A stretch of 64,000 nucleotides of DNA from an uncultured Colwellia sp. (GTDB lineage: Bacteria; Pseudomonadota; Gammaproteobacteria; Enterobacterales; Alteromonadaceae): contig CAJXWZ010000003.1 in the NCBI GenBank assembly GCA_913062815.1, forward strand, positions 103,919-167,918. Reading direction: 5' to 3'. Each line of letters opens with the position of its first letter. The stretch's first letter is position 1. The notes beneath the pieces were generated by a model. The model was not told the origin of the DNA. It saw only the letters and a list, made by a program, of their open reading frames with translations, and ran no database searches. Both the position numbers and the translations under genes were made by a program. Positions 1 to 9,731 of this stretch are shown here, piece after piece.

Positions 1-1203
1 GAAGGTGAAGTTGCTCGTTCACTAGAGGCGATCGAAAATGCCTGTTCTATTACGCGTTTACAATTAGGCGACATGGCTAACAATGCCGCTACTGGAGTCG
101 ATACCTATACGTTAAATAAACCACTAGGAGTAGGTATTGGTATTACCGCATTTAATTTCCCATTAATGCTGCCCTCTTTTATGTTTCCGCCCGCAATAGC
201 TTGTGGTAATACCTTTGTTTTAAAACCTTCCGAGCAAGATCCCTCATCAACCATATTGCTGGTTGAGTTAGCAATTAAAGCAGGAATACCAGCAGGTGTG
301 CTTAACGTTGTTCATGGAGGGCCAGAGGTTGTTAACCAATTAATTGAAGCTGAAGCTGTGAAAGCGGTATCGTTTATTGGCTCTACCGGTGTTGGTACAC
401 ATGTTTATAATCATGCGACTAAGCATGGCAAGCGTGCTCAATCAATGATGGGAGCTAAAAACCACATGGTGATTATGCCCGACGCTAACAAAGATCGTGC
501 TATAAACGATTTACTTGGCTCTGCATTCGGCGCGGCTGGCCAGCGCTGTATGGCAAACCCTGTTACCATTTTAGTTGGTGAAACTAAAAACTGGTTACCC
601 GAAATTGTTGAGCGCGCTAAACATATGAAAGTAGGTCCAGGTACTCAACGTGATGCTGATTTGGGTCCTGTAGTATCTCCGCAAGCTAAAGCTCGAATTA
701 TTGGCATATTAGACTCTGGAGTAGCACAAGGTGCGACTATGCTAGTCGACGGAAGAGACTGCAAAGTTGATGGATATCCAAACGGAAACTTTGTTGGCCC
801 TACTTTGTTTACCAATGTGACCACTGACATGGATATTTACCAACAAGAAATTTTTGGGCCTGCGCTTTGTGTGCTAGAAGCAGAGACACTGGATGAAGCC
901 ATTGAAATAATTAATGCTAATCCTAACGGTAATGGCACTTCTATATTCACTTCTTCTGGCTGGAATGCAAGAAAGTTTGAAAACGACATTGATGTGGGTC
1001 AAGTAGGCATTAACGTTCCGATTCCTGTGCCTGTGGCATACTTTAGCTTTACTGGCTCTCGTGGTTCAAAATTAGGTGATTTAGGTCCTAACGGTAAACA
1101 AGTAGTGAGTTTCTGGACATACACTAAATCAGTAACTGCACGTTGGTTTGAACCTGACCATCAAGATGGAACTGATATTCATACAACTATTAGCATGAAA
1201 TAA
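1..1203 (+). CDS. mmsA: Methylmalonate-semialdehyde dehydrogenase (CoA-acylating), 5' truncated by window edge
   Basis: Catalyses oxidation of (methyl)malonate semialdehyde to propionyl-CoA or acetyl-CoA in valine and inositol catabolism, in the cytoplasm. The frame is open from base 1, so about 400 residues of a protein that is usually near 500 are visible, and the true start lies outside. The aldehyde-dehydrogenase fold is clear: the AFNFP segment of the cofactor-binding domain, the FIGSTGVG nucleotide loop and the catalytic cysteine in GQRCMA. The MGAKNH stretch, which replaces the LELGG glutamate motif of ordinary aldehyde dehydrogenases, is typical of the MmsA family. It ends just before a hairpin at 1221-1270. 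The rest of a valine-degradation operon is probably upstream, outside the window. Confidence 0.93.
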   Translation, partial: EGEVARSLEAIENACSITRLQLGDMANNAATGVDTYTLNKPLGVGIGITAFNFPLMLPSFMFPPAIACGNTFVLKPSEQDPSSTILLVELAIKAGIPAGVLNVVHGGPEVVNQLIEAEAVKAVSFIGSTGVGTHVYNHATKHGKRAQSMMGAKNHMVIMPDANKDRAINDLLGSAFGAAGQRCMANPVTILVGETKNWLPEIVERAKHMKVGPGTQRDADLGPVVSPQAKARIIGILDSGVAQGATMLVDGRDCKVDGYPNGNFVGPTLFTNVTTDMDIYQQEIFGPALCVLEAETLDEAIEIINANPNGNGTSIFTSSGWNARKFENDIDVGQVGINVPIPVPVAYFSFTGSRGSKLGDLGPNGKQVVSFWTYTKSVTARWFEPDHQDGTDIHTTISMK

Positions 1204-1220
1204 GTAATTCAAATCATATA

Positions 1221-1270
1221 GCGGGTTGTTAGGAACTGTTGATTTCAATAGCAACTAATAACCCGACTTT
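1221..1270. terminator. Putative terminator between convergent mmsA and the DTW gene
   Basis: An 11-bp stem (CGGGTTGTTAG at 1222-1232 with CTAATAACCCG at 1255-1265, one G-T wobble) is followed on the plus strand by a short T-rich stretch. It lies between two convergent stop codons, so it may serve both genes. Confidence 0.5.
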
Positions 1271-1275
1271 TACTA

Positions 1276-2079
1276 TTATCCTCTTTTCTTTCCCATAAAT
1301 GCTTGATAGTTTTCAAGTGCATTTACATTACCTTTGTTCCTCTGGCATACACTTTTTTGATATTGGTAATTGAAAACATCAAACCATAAATCCAGTAGCT
1401 GTGCATTGTCTTCTTCGTCAAACATCTCTAATACTCTTGCAGCAACTTCTGCTGTTGAAAATTGATGTTCTAATTGAGTTTTTCTTACCGTGTAACGTGA
1501 TTCATCACCCACAGGCGAGTACTTATCAACCTTTAATAATTGCATTTCAGTGTGCGACTTTTCAGCTAAATACTGTTGTACGTCAAAAGAAACCAATGGC
1601 AACTTATTTAAATAAGGACTTTTACGAAACATTTTCTTAGCTTCTCGCCAGCTGCCATCGAGCATTATAAACAAAGGTCTTTTACCATTATCACAAATTG
1701 GCTTACGCGTATGTACCACTCTTCCGTCATCTGCATACTCTTTCGGAAACACAACAAATGGTTGCCATTGAGGGTCAGCTAAAACAGCTAACAATTGTTC
1801 ATTTTTAGTGGTTCTAGACCATAAAAAAGCATAAGTATCAGGTATCAGGTCTGCAATAAGTTTACCTGTGTTGCTTGGTTTAAGTACTTCAGTGTCATAC
1901 ATTAAGAGTAAAAAACCAGCATTGCTTTTCACAGCGCCTTTTTTAGGGGCAATAGTGCAAATACAATATGCTTTTGCTAGCCGACATAAATCACAACGTA
2001 TAACGCGTTGTCCTCTTGCTTTATAGGTGGTAGTACTGAGGCTTTTTCGAAATTGATGTAAACGATGAACAGCGTGCAT
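1276..2079 (-). CDS. tapT: DTW-domain protein, probable tRNA-uridine aminocarboxypropyltransferase
   Basis: Members of the TapT (YfiP) family add the 3-amino-3-carboxypropyl group to uridine 47 of tRNA using S-adenosylmethionine. The 267-residue product has the family's cysteine cluster near the N-terminus (C29, C32, C39, C41). Its version of the DTW signature is DGSW starting at D141, in the stretch LDGSWREAKKM. The central LLMYDTEVLKPSNTG segment is also typical. It is somewhat longer than the E. coli enzyme of about 230 residues. It is a single-gene unit between terminator-like hairpins on either side. The gene symbol rests on family resemblance; the related TapA/TapB grouping is possible. 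Confidence 0.8.
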   Translation of the reverse strand: MHAVHRLHQFRKSLSTTTYKARGQRVIRCDLCRLAKAYCICTIAPKKGAVKSNAGFLLLMYDTEVLKPSNTGKLIADLIPDTYAFLWSRTTKNEQLLAVLADPQWQPFVVFPKEYADDGRVVHTRKPICDNGKRPLFIMLDGSWREAKKMFRKSPYLNKLPLVSFDVQQYLAEKSHTEMQLLKVDKYSPVGDESRYTVRKTQLEHQFSTAEVAARVLEMFDEEDNAQLLDLWFDVFNYQYQKSVCQRNKGNVNALENYQAFMGKKRG

Positions 2080-2093
2080 AACGAGTTTAATAA

Positions 2094-2129
2094 ATAAAAA
2101 GGCCTAGTAATAATAACATTACTAGGCCT
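2094..2129 (-). terminator. Rho-independent terminator of the yggN-like gene
   Basis: There is a perfect 12-bp inverted repeat, AGGCCTAGTAAT at 2100-2111 and ATTACTAGGCCT at 2118-2129, with a 6-base loop. On the minus strand it is followed by a T-rich run. It sits directly downstream of the gene ending at 2169. Confidence 0.8.
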
Positions 2130-2168
2130 AATGATGTATTGCTTAATCAAGATTTATAGGTTTTACAC

Positions 2169-3023
2169 TTACATCGAACTTGTATCTTTATCTTCGTGGA
2201 TAGCAGTATGGCTAGCTGTAATGACATTTATATCTGCTAAAGGCTCAATACTTGCTCTCATCGCTTCTTCAAGTTGATCAATTTCAACAACTGCTAAACA
2301 TAAGCTATCGGCTTTTTGCTCAATTTGTTCCGCTCTTAGCTCCATTTTTTGCTCAATACTTTGGCCAAAGCTTTCCATACGAGTCTCAAAGGCATCAGTA
2401 TCACCACCAGAGAAGATCATTTCTTGTCCCAGCGCAACTAACAAACTTCCCATAGAGCCCATAACCGCTTTTTCAACTGCAGATTCAATTCGTTCTTCAA
2501 ACTCGTCACCAAGTAACTCATCATCTTCTAGGCCATTTTCACCTATAGTAACACCATGCTCTATAGTAAAGCGCTGTTCGACTTCTTCTTTTAAAGTTGA
2601 TAATTCATGGCTTAAATCAGCTCCTACACTGTTACCTTCACCGAGTAATTCATTAAATGCTAAATTTACTCCTTCTAATGCTAGGTCAACACCTTCTATG
2701 GCAATACTTCTAACTTGAGGAACCATGGCACGGATGCTTGTTGCATATTCTTCAACTAACAATTGCTGAGAACTATCAAGATAAATATTTTCACCATCAA
2801 CTTCCAAGTTATTATCAGTATCAATGCTGTAGAGAGCTTGCTTGTTATTATCAGGGTCGAAAAACTCAATCTTTGACTCATCAATTGTTAAACCTGCTTC
2901 TAAATCTATATCACAGCTCTCATGGCTATCGTGTGCATAAATCAATTTTGATGAAAAAACTGAGATAAGTGTTATAGCAATCAATGTTTTTGGCAATTTG
3001 GTGAACATAGCTTTGTTTTTCAT
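2169..3023 (-). CDS. yggN: YggN-like DUF2884 periplasmic protein
   Basis: A 284-residue exported protein of unknown function that resembles the DUF2884 (YggN) family. Residues 1-30 form a signal peptide: a basic start, a hydrophobic core near LIAITLISVF and a likely cleavage after IYAHD. After a single cysteine, the family pattern follows: a short beta-rich region, then 'LDSSQQLLVEEYATSIRAM' and a long acidic helical part rich in glutamate. The C-terminal half (about 130-250) is probably coiled coil. It is transcribed alone and ends in a strong terminator. Function is unknown; only family and location are inferred. Confidence 0.75.
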   Translation of the reverse strand: MKNKAMFTKLPKTLIAITLISVFSSKLIYAHDSHESCDIDLEAGLTIDESKIEFFDPDNNKQALYSIDTDNNLEVDGENIYLDSSQQLLVEEYATSIRAMVPQVRSIAIEGVDLALEGVNLAFNELLGEGNSVGADLSHELSTLKEEVEQRFTIEHGVTIGENGLEDDELLGDEFEERIESAVEKAVMGSMGSLLVALGQEMIFSGGDTDAFETRMESFGQSIEQKMELRAEQIEQKADSLCLAVVEIDQLEEAMRASIEPLADINVITASHTAIHEDKDTSSM

Positions 3024-3186
3024 ATTGGTAACCTTTTAAGTAAATTACGCTTAGTGTTTTAATTGCTATAACCATTACAAAAGCGATGCCAACTTTTATT
3101 ACTTAATTATCAAAGAGATAAAACAATGAATACTTATTGTTTTTTAATTAAACAATAAAAAGTAGTAAAAAAGACTAAATATTAGG

Positions 3187-3229
3187 TAATTTTAACTAGA
3201 CGTAACAGTGTCGCTGTTAGCTAAAATTA
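3187..3229 (-). terminator. Possible hairpin at the end of zapE
   Basis: Two nested inverted repeats, TAATTTTA/TAAAATTA and TAACAG/CTGTTA with loop TGTCG, surround the zapE stop codon. They could end minus-strand transcription, but there is no long T-tract, so this is tentative. Confidence 0.3.
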
Positions 3230-4404
3230 GTACTTTGCATTTCAAACAAACGTGATTGGCATCGTTGAAACTCAAAGCTGAGTTGCTGACCATGGTATAA
3301 CTCAGTTATGTCAACATCAGCACTGATGACTAGTTGAACTTTTCTGTCATAAAATTCATCGACTAAGGCGATAAAGCGACGTGCTTCATCATCTAATACT
3401 CGAAGTTGTGCCATTAATATTCCGCTGCGTTGATAGTTATCTTCCACGCCTGAAAATACGGCAGGTACAAGCGCTCCTGAAAATTGCGGTACATTACTGA
3501 TAAGCACAGTATCGAAACGATCAGCTAACTGCATATAATCACGTTGACTTCTCGGCCCTGAGCAAAGTTCGGAGAATTCAAACCAAACATGCTTGTGATG
3601 TATTTTGACAAAACGAATCACACGATTATTTATAGTTAATACGCCAGCATGGTGTGCTTCAAAATTTAATGCTGTTTTATCAGAGAGCTGTAGAAACCTC
3701 TGCGCTAGTGATTGCTCACCAGCTAAATGATTGAAATAATAATTTGGATATTGAGCATCACTAATGTGGCGCAATCGGTAGTCTAATTCACCATTAATGG
3801 AGATAATTCGGCAATGTTGGTTGATAAGTGAAATGGTAGGCAAAAAACGTGCTCTTTGCAGGCCATTCTTATAGAGCTGCTCAGGCTTGCAATTGGAGGT
3901 GCTAACTAAGGTAACCCCCAATGAAAACAGTTCTTTAAATAAGCCAGCAAGTAGCATTGCATCACCTATATCATTGACATAGAACTCATCAAAACAGAGC
4001 AATTCTAAATCCATCGCCCATGATTTAGCGATATAAGCAAGTGGGTTATCTATGGCTTTATGTTGGAAAGAGAGGGTATTTAACTGTTGATGGACACTTT
4101 CCATAAACCGATGAAAGTGTATACGTTTCTTCTTTTTAATAGAGATATTTTGATAAAACAAATCCATTAACAATGTTTTCCCTCGACCTACTCGACCATG
4201 GAAATATACGCCTTTGACCGAAGGTATGGTATCGCGAGAAAATAACTTAGCCAATAGCTTTGATAATGAATTGCATTTGCTGCTATTTTTACTAGCGTGT
4301 ACAAGTTGCTCTGATAATTCAGCCAGAGCATTAACTGCTCGGCCTTGTGCTTTGTCTTCACAAAGCACACCTTGCTCAACTAGTTGCTGATATTTCGCTA
4401 ACAA
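3217..4404 (-). CDS. zapE: Cell division protein ZapE, AFG1-like ATPase
   Basis: An AAA-type ATPase of the AFG1 family. In E. coli ZapE acts at the Z-ring late in division under stress. The 395-residue protein has a Walker A, GRVGRGKT, near residue 70. A Walker B, LLCFDEFYV, follows further on, with the family-typical sensor stretch LVSTSNCKPEQLY. Its length fits the family. It begins 17 bases after the dbpA stop, so the two are probably co-transcribed, although no functional link is known. The N-terminus (LAKYQQLVEQG) aligns well with a normal ZapE start. Confidence 0.88.
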   Translation of the reverse strand: MLAKYQQLVEQGVLCEDKAQGRAVNALAELSEQLVHASKNSSKCNSLSKLLAKLFSRDTIPSVKGVYFHGRVGRGKTLLMDLFYQNISIKKKKRIHFHRFMESVHQQLNTLSFQHKAIDNPLAYIAKSWAMDLELLCFDEFYVNDIGDAMLLAGLFKELFSLGVTLVSTSNCKPEQLYKNGLQRARFLPTISLINQHCRIISINGELDYRLRHISDAQYPNYYFNHLAGEQSLAQRFLQLSDKTALNFEAHHAGVLTINNRVIRFVKIHHKHVWFEFSELCSGPRSQRDYMQLADRFDTVLISNVPQFSGALVPAVFSGVEDNYQRSGILMAQLRVLDDEARRFIALVDEFYDRKVQLVISADVDITELYHGQQLSFEFQRCQSRLFEMQSTNFS

Positions 4405-4421
4405 AACTAAGGTAAAAAATA

Positions 4422-5834
4422 TTAAACGCTTAAATGACGAACTTTAAAACTGCGTCCCTTCATTTTGCCATTGGCCAATTTTCGTAAGGCGATTTTTAGT
4501 ACTTTCTTGTTCACCGCAACATAAGCTTTATTATCTAATACATTTATCTTACCAACGTCTTTACCACTCACTTCAGCACCAGTGCTTTTTGCCGTTAACG
4601 CACCAAGAATATCTCCTGGGCGAACTTTCTGCTTTTTGCCACCATCAATTTGAATAGTCGACATTCGAGCTTGGGTTCTAGCCGTATTTAGTATATCAAT
4701 GGATGGTAATAAATCAGGTTTAATGGTTTGCTCTAGTGTGTCTTCAATTAAACCTACTTTATAGCTTTCTTTATCGCTAAATAAAGAAATAGCTTTACCT
4801 TGAGCGCCAGCTCTTCCAGTACGACCGATACGATGAATATGAACTTCGCTATCATGAGCAATGTGATAATTTACTACTAAGTCTAGAGAATCTATATCTA
4901 AACCACGCGCAGCCACATCAGTAGCAACTAAAATAGCAGCACTCTTATTAGCAAAACGTAGTAAGGTTTGATCTCTATCTCTTTGCTCTAAGTCGCCATG
5001 TAACGCCAATACGCTAAAGCCGTCATCGTGTAGTTTATTACAAACTGCTTGGGTTTCTTTCTTGGTATTGCAAAAAATAACGCTGGATTCCATCGGATTA
5101 GCTAATAGCAATAAACGCAATGCTTCAAACCTGTCAGTATCGTCTTCAACATGAAAAAATTGTTGGCTAATATTTGATTGATCTTCACTCGCACTTACTT
5201 TTACCAGTACTGGCTTCGTCATTATGTTTTCACTAATAACTTCTATCTGCGATGGAAACGTTGCACTAAATAACAATGTTTGTCGCTCAAGTGGCGTCCG
5301 TTCAATAATATTATCAAGCGCTGCTTCAAATCCCATCTCTAACATGCGATCAGCTTCATCAAGCACTAGCAAGTTTAAATCGTCTAGCTTCAATGTGCCT
5401 TTAATAACATGTTCTTCAATACGACCTGGGGTACCAACAATAATATGAGCACCGTGCTCTAACGAACCTATTTGCGGACCAAAGGGTGTACCACCACATA
5501 AAGTTAATACTTTTATATTGTGCACAGCACGAGCCAAATTACGAATTTCTTTCGCAACTTGATCAGCCAATTCGCGTGTTGGGCATAACACCATTGATTG
5601 AATACGAAAGCGTTTTACTTGTAATTTTTCTAGTAAGGCTAACCCAAAGGCAGCTGTTTTACCTGAGCCCGTTTTCCCTTGAGCAATGACATCCTTTCCA
5701 GCTAACATTTCAGGTAAACTTAATGCTTGGATAGGCGTCATTTCTTTATAACCAAGGCTGGAAAGATTTTTTAATAAATCTTGCTGTAGCTTTAAGGTAG
5801 TAAAAGCCTTTGATGGCGAATTTGTATTAGTCAA
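4422..5834 (-). CDS. dbpA: ATP-dependent RNA helicase DbpA
   Basis: A DEAD-box helicase that remodels 23S rRNA during large-subunit assembly. It shows the Q motif (TPIQALSLP), Walker A (GKTGSGKT), DEAD, SAT and the HRIGRTGRAG motif. It also carries the C-terminal RNA-binding domain that defines DbpA and directs it to hairpin 92 of 23S rRNA (IQIDGGKKQKVRPGDILGAL and following). No ATG exists before residue 43 of the open frame. A TTG at 5834 preceded by GAG gives an N-terminus of the usual length. A TTG at 5867 is a second option, adding 11 residues. Confidence 0.9.
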   Translation of the reverse strand: MTNTNSPSKAFTTLKLQQDLLKNLSSLGYKEMTPIQALSLPEMLAGKDVIAQGKTGSGKTAAFGLALLEKLQVKRFRIQSMVLCPTRELADQVAKEIRNLARAVHNIKVLTLCGGTPFGPQIGSLEHGAHIIVGTPGRIEEHVIKGTLKLDDLNLLVLDEADRMLEMGFEAALDNIIERTPLERQTLLFSATFPSQIEVISENIMTKPVLVKVSASEDQSNISQQFFHVEDDTDRFEALRLLLLANPMESSVIFCNTKKETQAVCNKLHDDGFSVLALHGDLEQRDRDQTLLRFANKSAAILVATDVAARGLDIDSLDLVVNYHIAHDSEVHIHRIGRTGRAGAQGKAISLFSDKESYKVGLIEDTLEQTIKPDLLPSIDILNTARTQARMSTIQIDGGKKQKVRPGDILGALTAKSTGAEVSGKDVGKINVLDNKAYVAVNKKVLKIALRKLANGKMKGRSFKVRHLSV

Positions 5835-5929
5835 AGTATCGTTCTCAGTAATATAAAAAACTTTCAAGGGAAAGTGAATGGGCGCATAATAACAGCAAAT
5901 TCTATCTATCCCTAGTTTAAAAACACTCT

Positions 5930-6379
5930 ATGACCATAGAACACAATGCTAATTTAGTAAAAGAATGGCAAGCGCTACACAAGTCTCATGAACAATACGA
6001 ACACTTTGCTTTAGTCATTAAGCTAGTGGCAATTGCAATCACGATGTTTATGATATTTTTTGAGCAAGCGATCTTGACCTTTTTACTCTTTTTAACCATA
6101 TTTTGGTTTCAAGAAGCAATATGGAAAACCTATCAAGCAAGAGTTAGTGATAGAATAGAAGCAGTAGAACAAGTTTTACTGCTGTTAAGCACAAACAGCC
6201 ATGAACTAACTGACACAGATAGCATCAGCGCTTTACAATATTATAGTCAATGGAGTAATAATCGTGCAGGCCCGAGTACACTAATCAGAGAATATTTTAG
6301 AAGCGCAATAAAACCCACGGTAATCTACCCATACCTGCCATTGTTTATTGCTATTGTTATCATTAAAGTAATGGCTTAA
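5930..6379 (+). CDS. Small membrane protein of unknown function
   Basis: I do not recognise a family. The 149-residue product has an N-terminal charged stretch, then two closely spaced hydrophobic segments (about 28-45 and 47-62). A soluble middle part with charged helices (about 63-125) and a third hydrophobic segment at the C-terminus (about 131-148) complete it. An inner-membrane protein with about three helices is likely. It is divergent from dbpA and is followed after 31 bases by the DUF2986 gene, so the two may form a small operon. Confidence 0.6.
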   Translation: MTIEHNANLVKEWQALHKSHEQYEHFALVIKLVAIAITMFMIFFEQAILTFLLFLTIFWFQEAIWKTYQARVSDRIEAVEQVLLLLSTNSHELTDTDSISALQYYSQWSNNRAGPSTLIREYFRSAIKPTVIYPYLPLFIAIVIIKVMA

Positions 6380-6410
6380 TCACTATATTTACTTAGAAGA
6401 AAATAAAAAC

Positions 6411-6569
6411 ATGAATCGTAAGAAAAAAATCAATAACACCTTAAAAAAGAAGCAAAAGAAAGCGAATGCTAAATTACACACAAGTAATAAGCCCCGTTAT
6501 ATTTCAAAAGCTGAGCGTGAGAAGTTAGCCTTAGAGCAACAAGAAGCTGATGATGCAGAAACTAGTTAA
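6411..6569 (+). CDS. DUF2986 small basic protein (52 aa)
   Basis: A short gene whose product begins MNRKKKINNTLKKKQKK and contains the sequence KPRYISKAEREKL. This is the hallmark of the DUF2986 family, found in Vibrio, Shewanella and relatives. The N-terminal half is extremely lysine-rich and the C-terminal end is acidic. Function is unknown; the basic part could bind RNA or ribosomes, but that is only a guess. The stop codon lies inside the left arm of a perfect hairpin (6558-6586). Confidence 0.75.
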   Translation: MNRKKKINNTLKKKQKKANAKLHTSNKPRYISKAEREKLALEQQEADDAETS

Positions 6570-6586
6570 CAGGGTTAACTAGTTTC
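6558..6586. terminator. Terminator between convergent DUF2986 gene and RND pump
   Basis: A perfect 13-bp inverted repeat (GAAACTAGTTAAC, loop AGG, GTTAACTAGTTTC) overlaps the DUF2986 stop codon and is followed by a T-rich stretch on the plus strand. It lies between convergent genes and may act on both strands. Confidence 0.65.
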
Positions 6587-6609
6587 TATTTGATAATCAA
6601 AATATTATG

Positions 6610-9600
6610 TTAGCTTATTTTACCTTTGAATTTTTCACGCATGCTTTGCACCATCATATAAAAATACGGCACAAGTAATGTACCAAAAATAGTCGCCGCT
6701 AACATACCTGCAAGCACAGTTATACCTAATGACACTCGGCTTCCAGCCCCTGCTCCACTTGCAAACACTAAAGGAAGTACCCCCAATACAAAGGAAAGTG
6801 CCGTCATAAGTACCGCGCGAAAACGCATTTTAGCAGCCGTTAAGGCCGCATCAAAAATACTTTTCCCCCCAGCTCTTTCTTCCATAGCAAATTCAACAAT
6901 AAGTATTGCTGTCTTAGTCGACATACCTATTAATAATACTAAACCTACTTGTGCGTAAATGTTATTCGCCATGCCGACGGTATACAAAGTCAACATAGCA
7001 CCAAATAAAGCTAGCGGTACTGCTGCAATAACTGAAAATGGTATAGACCAACTTTCATATTGCGCAACTAAGAATAAATAGACAAATAAAATAGCTAAAG
7101 CAAAAAGTATTGGTGCTAGGTCACCTGCTTCTATTTCTTGTTTTGATTGTCCTGACCATTCATAAATATAACCTTGAGGTAAGTTCTCGGCTATTGCTTG
7201 TATAGCTTCAATTGCTTGACCGGATGAATACCCTAAAGCTGCTTGTCCTGAAATACTGGCACTTCGATAAAGGTTAAAGTGCTTAATAGTAGTTGGCCCT
7301 AAGATAGGAGTAAGCTTAGCCAATGTTGTTAACGGCACCATGTCATTATCTTTATTACGTACGTAGTAATGCCGCAAGTCTGCTGGGTCTTTACGAAACT
7401 CTCGTTGCGCTTGAATAGTCACTTTATAAGTACGACCAAACTGGCTGAAGTCGTTTATATACATTGAACCAAGTTGTGCTTGTAAGGTAACAAAAATATC
7501 AGATAGCGCAACACCTTGAGCTTTAGCTTTGTTGCGATCAACTTCTAGAAAGTATTGCGGTACGTTTGCCCTAAAGGTACTGAACACTCGATTCAATTCA
7601 GGACGTTGATTAGCTTCATAAATAAAGCCATTCATTACTTGTGCAAGCAAGGCAGGATCTCTACCTTCACTATCTTGTAATTGAAATTCAAAACCTGAGC
7701 TGTTACCTAACCCTGGAATTGGCGGAGGGTTAAAAACCATAATCTGCGCCTCCGGCATAGACCAAAGTTGTCCCATTAATCGAGGGATTACCTGTCTCAA
7801 ACCAAGTTCGGGGGCTGTTCTTTCATCCCAATCCTTTAAAAGAATAATGGCTAAGCCATTATTCGAGCCTGGCCCACCAAGCAGCGAAACGCCACTAACC
7901 GTTATAATATCTTCAACAGCTGGGTCATTAGTAATGATTGGGGATATTTTATCCATTACGGCTTGAGTTCGGTTAGTTGAAGCAGCGTCAGGAAGTTGAA
8001 TATCAACAAATAAGTAGCCTTGATCTTCTCCTGGTAAAAAAGCCGTAGGAACAGTACTCGTTAACCAACCTGCACTAGCAAAAAGAACACCAACGAACAA
8101 ACTTACTCTTACTACTCGCTTTAACAAAAAGTTTACGGTTTTAGTATAACCACCCGTCATTCGTGCTATTAATCGCTCCATAGGTTGTAACCATGAAATT
8201 GGTTTCATATTTTTTTCTGATAATAAAACAACACACAAGGCAGGACTTAATGTTAATGCATTAACTGAAGAGATTATGACAGCGAAAGAAATCGTTACAG
8301 AGAATTGTTTATATAGCTCCCCGGTAATGCCAGGCATAAAACCAACCGGTACAAATACCGCCAATAATACTAATGTCGTTGCTATAATAGGCCCTGAAAC
8401 TTGCTCCATAGCTTTAGTTACGGCTTCTTTAATAGGTAACTGTTCTTCTTTTAGGATCCGTTCTACATTTTCAATAACAATGATGGCATCATCAACCACG
8501 ATACCAATTGCCAATACTAAACCAAACAAAGTAATAGTATTGATGGAATATCCCATTAACAACATAAAAGCAAACGTGCCAATTAATGATACGGGGATAG
8601 CTAATGTAGGAATAATTGTGGCACGCCAGTTTTGTAAAAATAAGAACACCACTAAAATAACAAGGGCAACAGCCTGAAATAAAGTTACTTTTACTTCTTC
8701 CATTGAGCGATCAATAAATTCAGTGGTATCAAAAGGCACAACATAATTTAAGCCATCAGGAAATCGTTCAGACAATTTAAGCATTTCAGCTTTTACTAGA
8801 TCAGCAACTTCTGTAGCATTAGCATCAGGCAACTGATATATAACTAAAAAAGCGGTATCCTTGCCATTTAATCGTGCCTTGGTTGCATAGTCTTCTGCGC
8901 CCATTTCAATTTTAGCAATATCCGTCAAACGGACAAAGTTGCCACTTTCTTGGGCTCTGATAATTGTCTGACCAAACTCTTCTGGGCTTTTCAAACGGCC
9001 TTGTGCTTGAATTGAGTATTCAAATTGTTGGTTCGGCACAGATGGGCTAGAGCCTAATTTTCCCGCAGCAACAATCATATTTTGTTCTTTAAGCGCTTGC
9101 TGCACTTCACTAACTGTGACGTTTAGCGAGGACATACGATCTGGGTTTAACCAAATTCGCATACTATAGGTCATTGCGCCCATAATCTCTGCAGATGCAA
9201 CGCCTTTGATTCTACCTAAAGGCTCTGTTAAATAATTACTTGCATAATTACTTAAGAATAATTGGTCGATGGCAGCTTGTTCAGAATATAAGTTAATACC
9301 GAGTAACATAGCGCTAGATTTTTTCTTTACATTTACGCCTTGTCGAGTCACTTCTGCAGGTAATGAGCTCGTAGCGAGCGCAACCCTATTTTGCACATTA
9401 ACTTGGGCAATATCGCCATCCGTACCCACTTTGAAGTAGACGGTAATAACGGCACTACCATTATTCGATGCAGAAGAGTCAATATACATCATATCTTCTA
9501 CGCCATTAATCTGCTCTTCAATGGGGCGAATAACAGATTCTTCTACAACTTGTGCACTCGCGCCTGGATATACTGCAGATATTTGTATTTGCGGCGGAGT

Positions 9601-9717
9601 AATTTCCGGATACATATTTACCGGCAATACCCCCATCGCAATCAAACCCGCTAAAGAAATAACGATTGAAATAACAAAGGCAAGTTTAGGTCGGTGTATA
9701 AAGGTTTTACTGATCAT
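6610..9717 (-). CDS. RND efflux pump inner-membrane transporter, HAE-1 family
   Basis: A proton-driven drug exporter of the AcrB/MexB type. The 1035-residue protein has the family's two-fold architecture: helix 1 at the N-terminus, a large periplasmic loop, helices 2-6 (about 335-500), a second periplasmic loop and the final helices (about 870-1025). The proton relay is present, with two adjacent aspartates in GIVVDDAIIVIENVER near residue 405 and a lysine in GMSTKTAILIVEFA. It lies 14 bases after its periplasmic adaptor gene. No outer-membrane channel or TetR repressor is adjacent, so a TolC encoded elsewhere is presumably used. Substrates cannot be told from sequence. Confidence 0.92.
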   Translation of the reverse strand: MISKTFIHRPKLAFVISIVISLAGLIAMGVLPVNMYPEITPPQIQISAVYPGASAQVVEESVIRPIEEQINGVEDMMYIDSSASNNGSAVITVYFKVGTDGDIAQVNVQNRVALATSSLPAEVTRQGVNVKKKSSAMLLGINLYSEQAAIDQLFLSNYASNYLTEPLGRIKGVASAEIMGAMTYSMRIWLNPDRMSSLNVTVSEVQQALKEQNMIVAAGKLGSSPSVPNQQFEYSIQAQGRLKSPEEFGQTIIRAQESGNFVRLTDIAKIEMGAEDYATKARLNGKDTAFLVIYQLPDANATEVADLVKAEMLKLSERFPDGLNYVVPFDTTEFIDRSMEEVKVTLFQAVALVILVVFLFLQNWRATIIPTLAIPVSLIGTFAFMLLMGYSINTITLFGLVLAIGIVVDDAIIVIENVERILKEEQLPIKEAVTKAMEQVSGPIIATTLVLLAVFVPVGFMPGITGELYKQFSVTISFAVIISSVNALTLSPALCVVLLSEKNMKPISWLQPMERLIARMTGGYTKTVNFLLKRVVRVSLFVGVLFASAGWLTSTVPTAFLPGEDQGYLFVDIQLPDAASTNRTQAVMDKISPIITNDPAVEDIITVSGVSLLGGPGSNNGLAIILLKDWDERTAPELGLRQVIPRLMGQLWSMPEAQIMVFNPPPIPGLGNSSGFEFQLQDSEGRDPALLAQVMNGFIYEANQRPELNRVFSTFRANVPQYFLEVDRNKAKAQGVALSDIFVTLQAQLGSMYINDFSQFGRTYKVTIQAQREFRKDPADLRHYYVRNKDNDMVPLTTLAKLTPILGPTTIKHFNLYRSASISGQAALGYSSGQAIEAIQAIAENLPQGYIYEWSGQSKQEIEAGDLAPILFALAILFVYLFLVAQYESWSIPFSVIAAVPLALFGAMLTLYTVGMANNIYAQVGLVLLIGMSTKTAILIVEFAMEERAGGKSIFDAALTAAKMRFRAVLMTALSFVLGVLPLVFASGAGAGSRVSLGITVLAGMLAATIFGTLLVPYFYMMVQSMREKFKGKIS

Positions 9718-9731
9718 AATATTTCCCTTTA

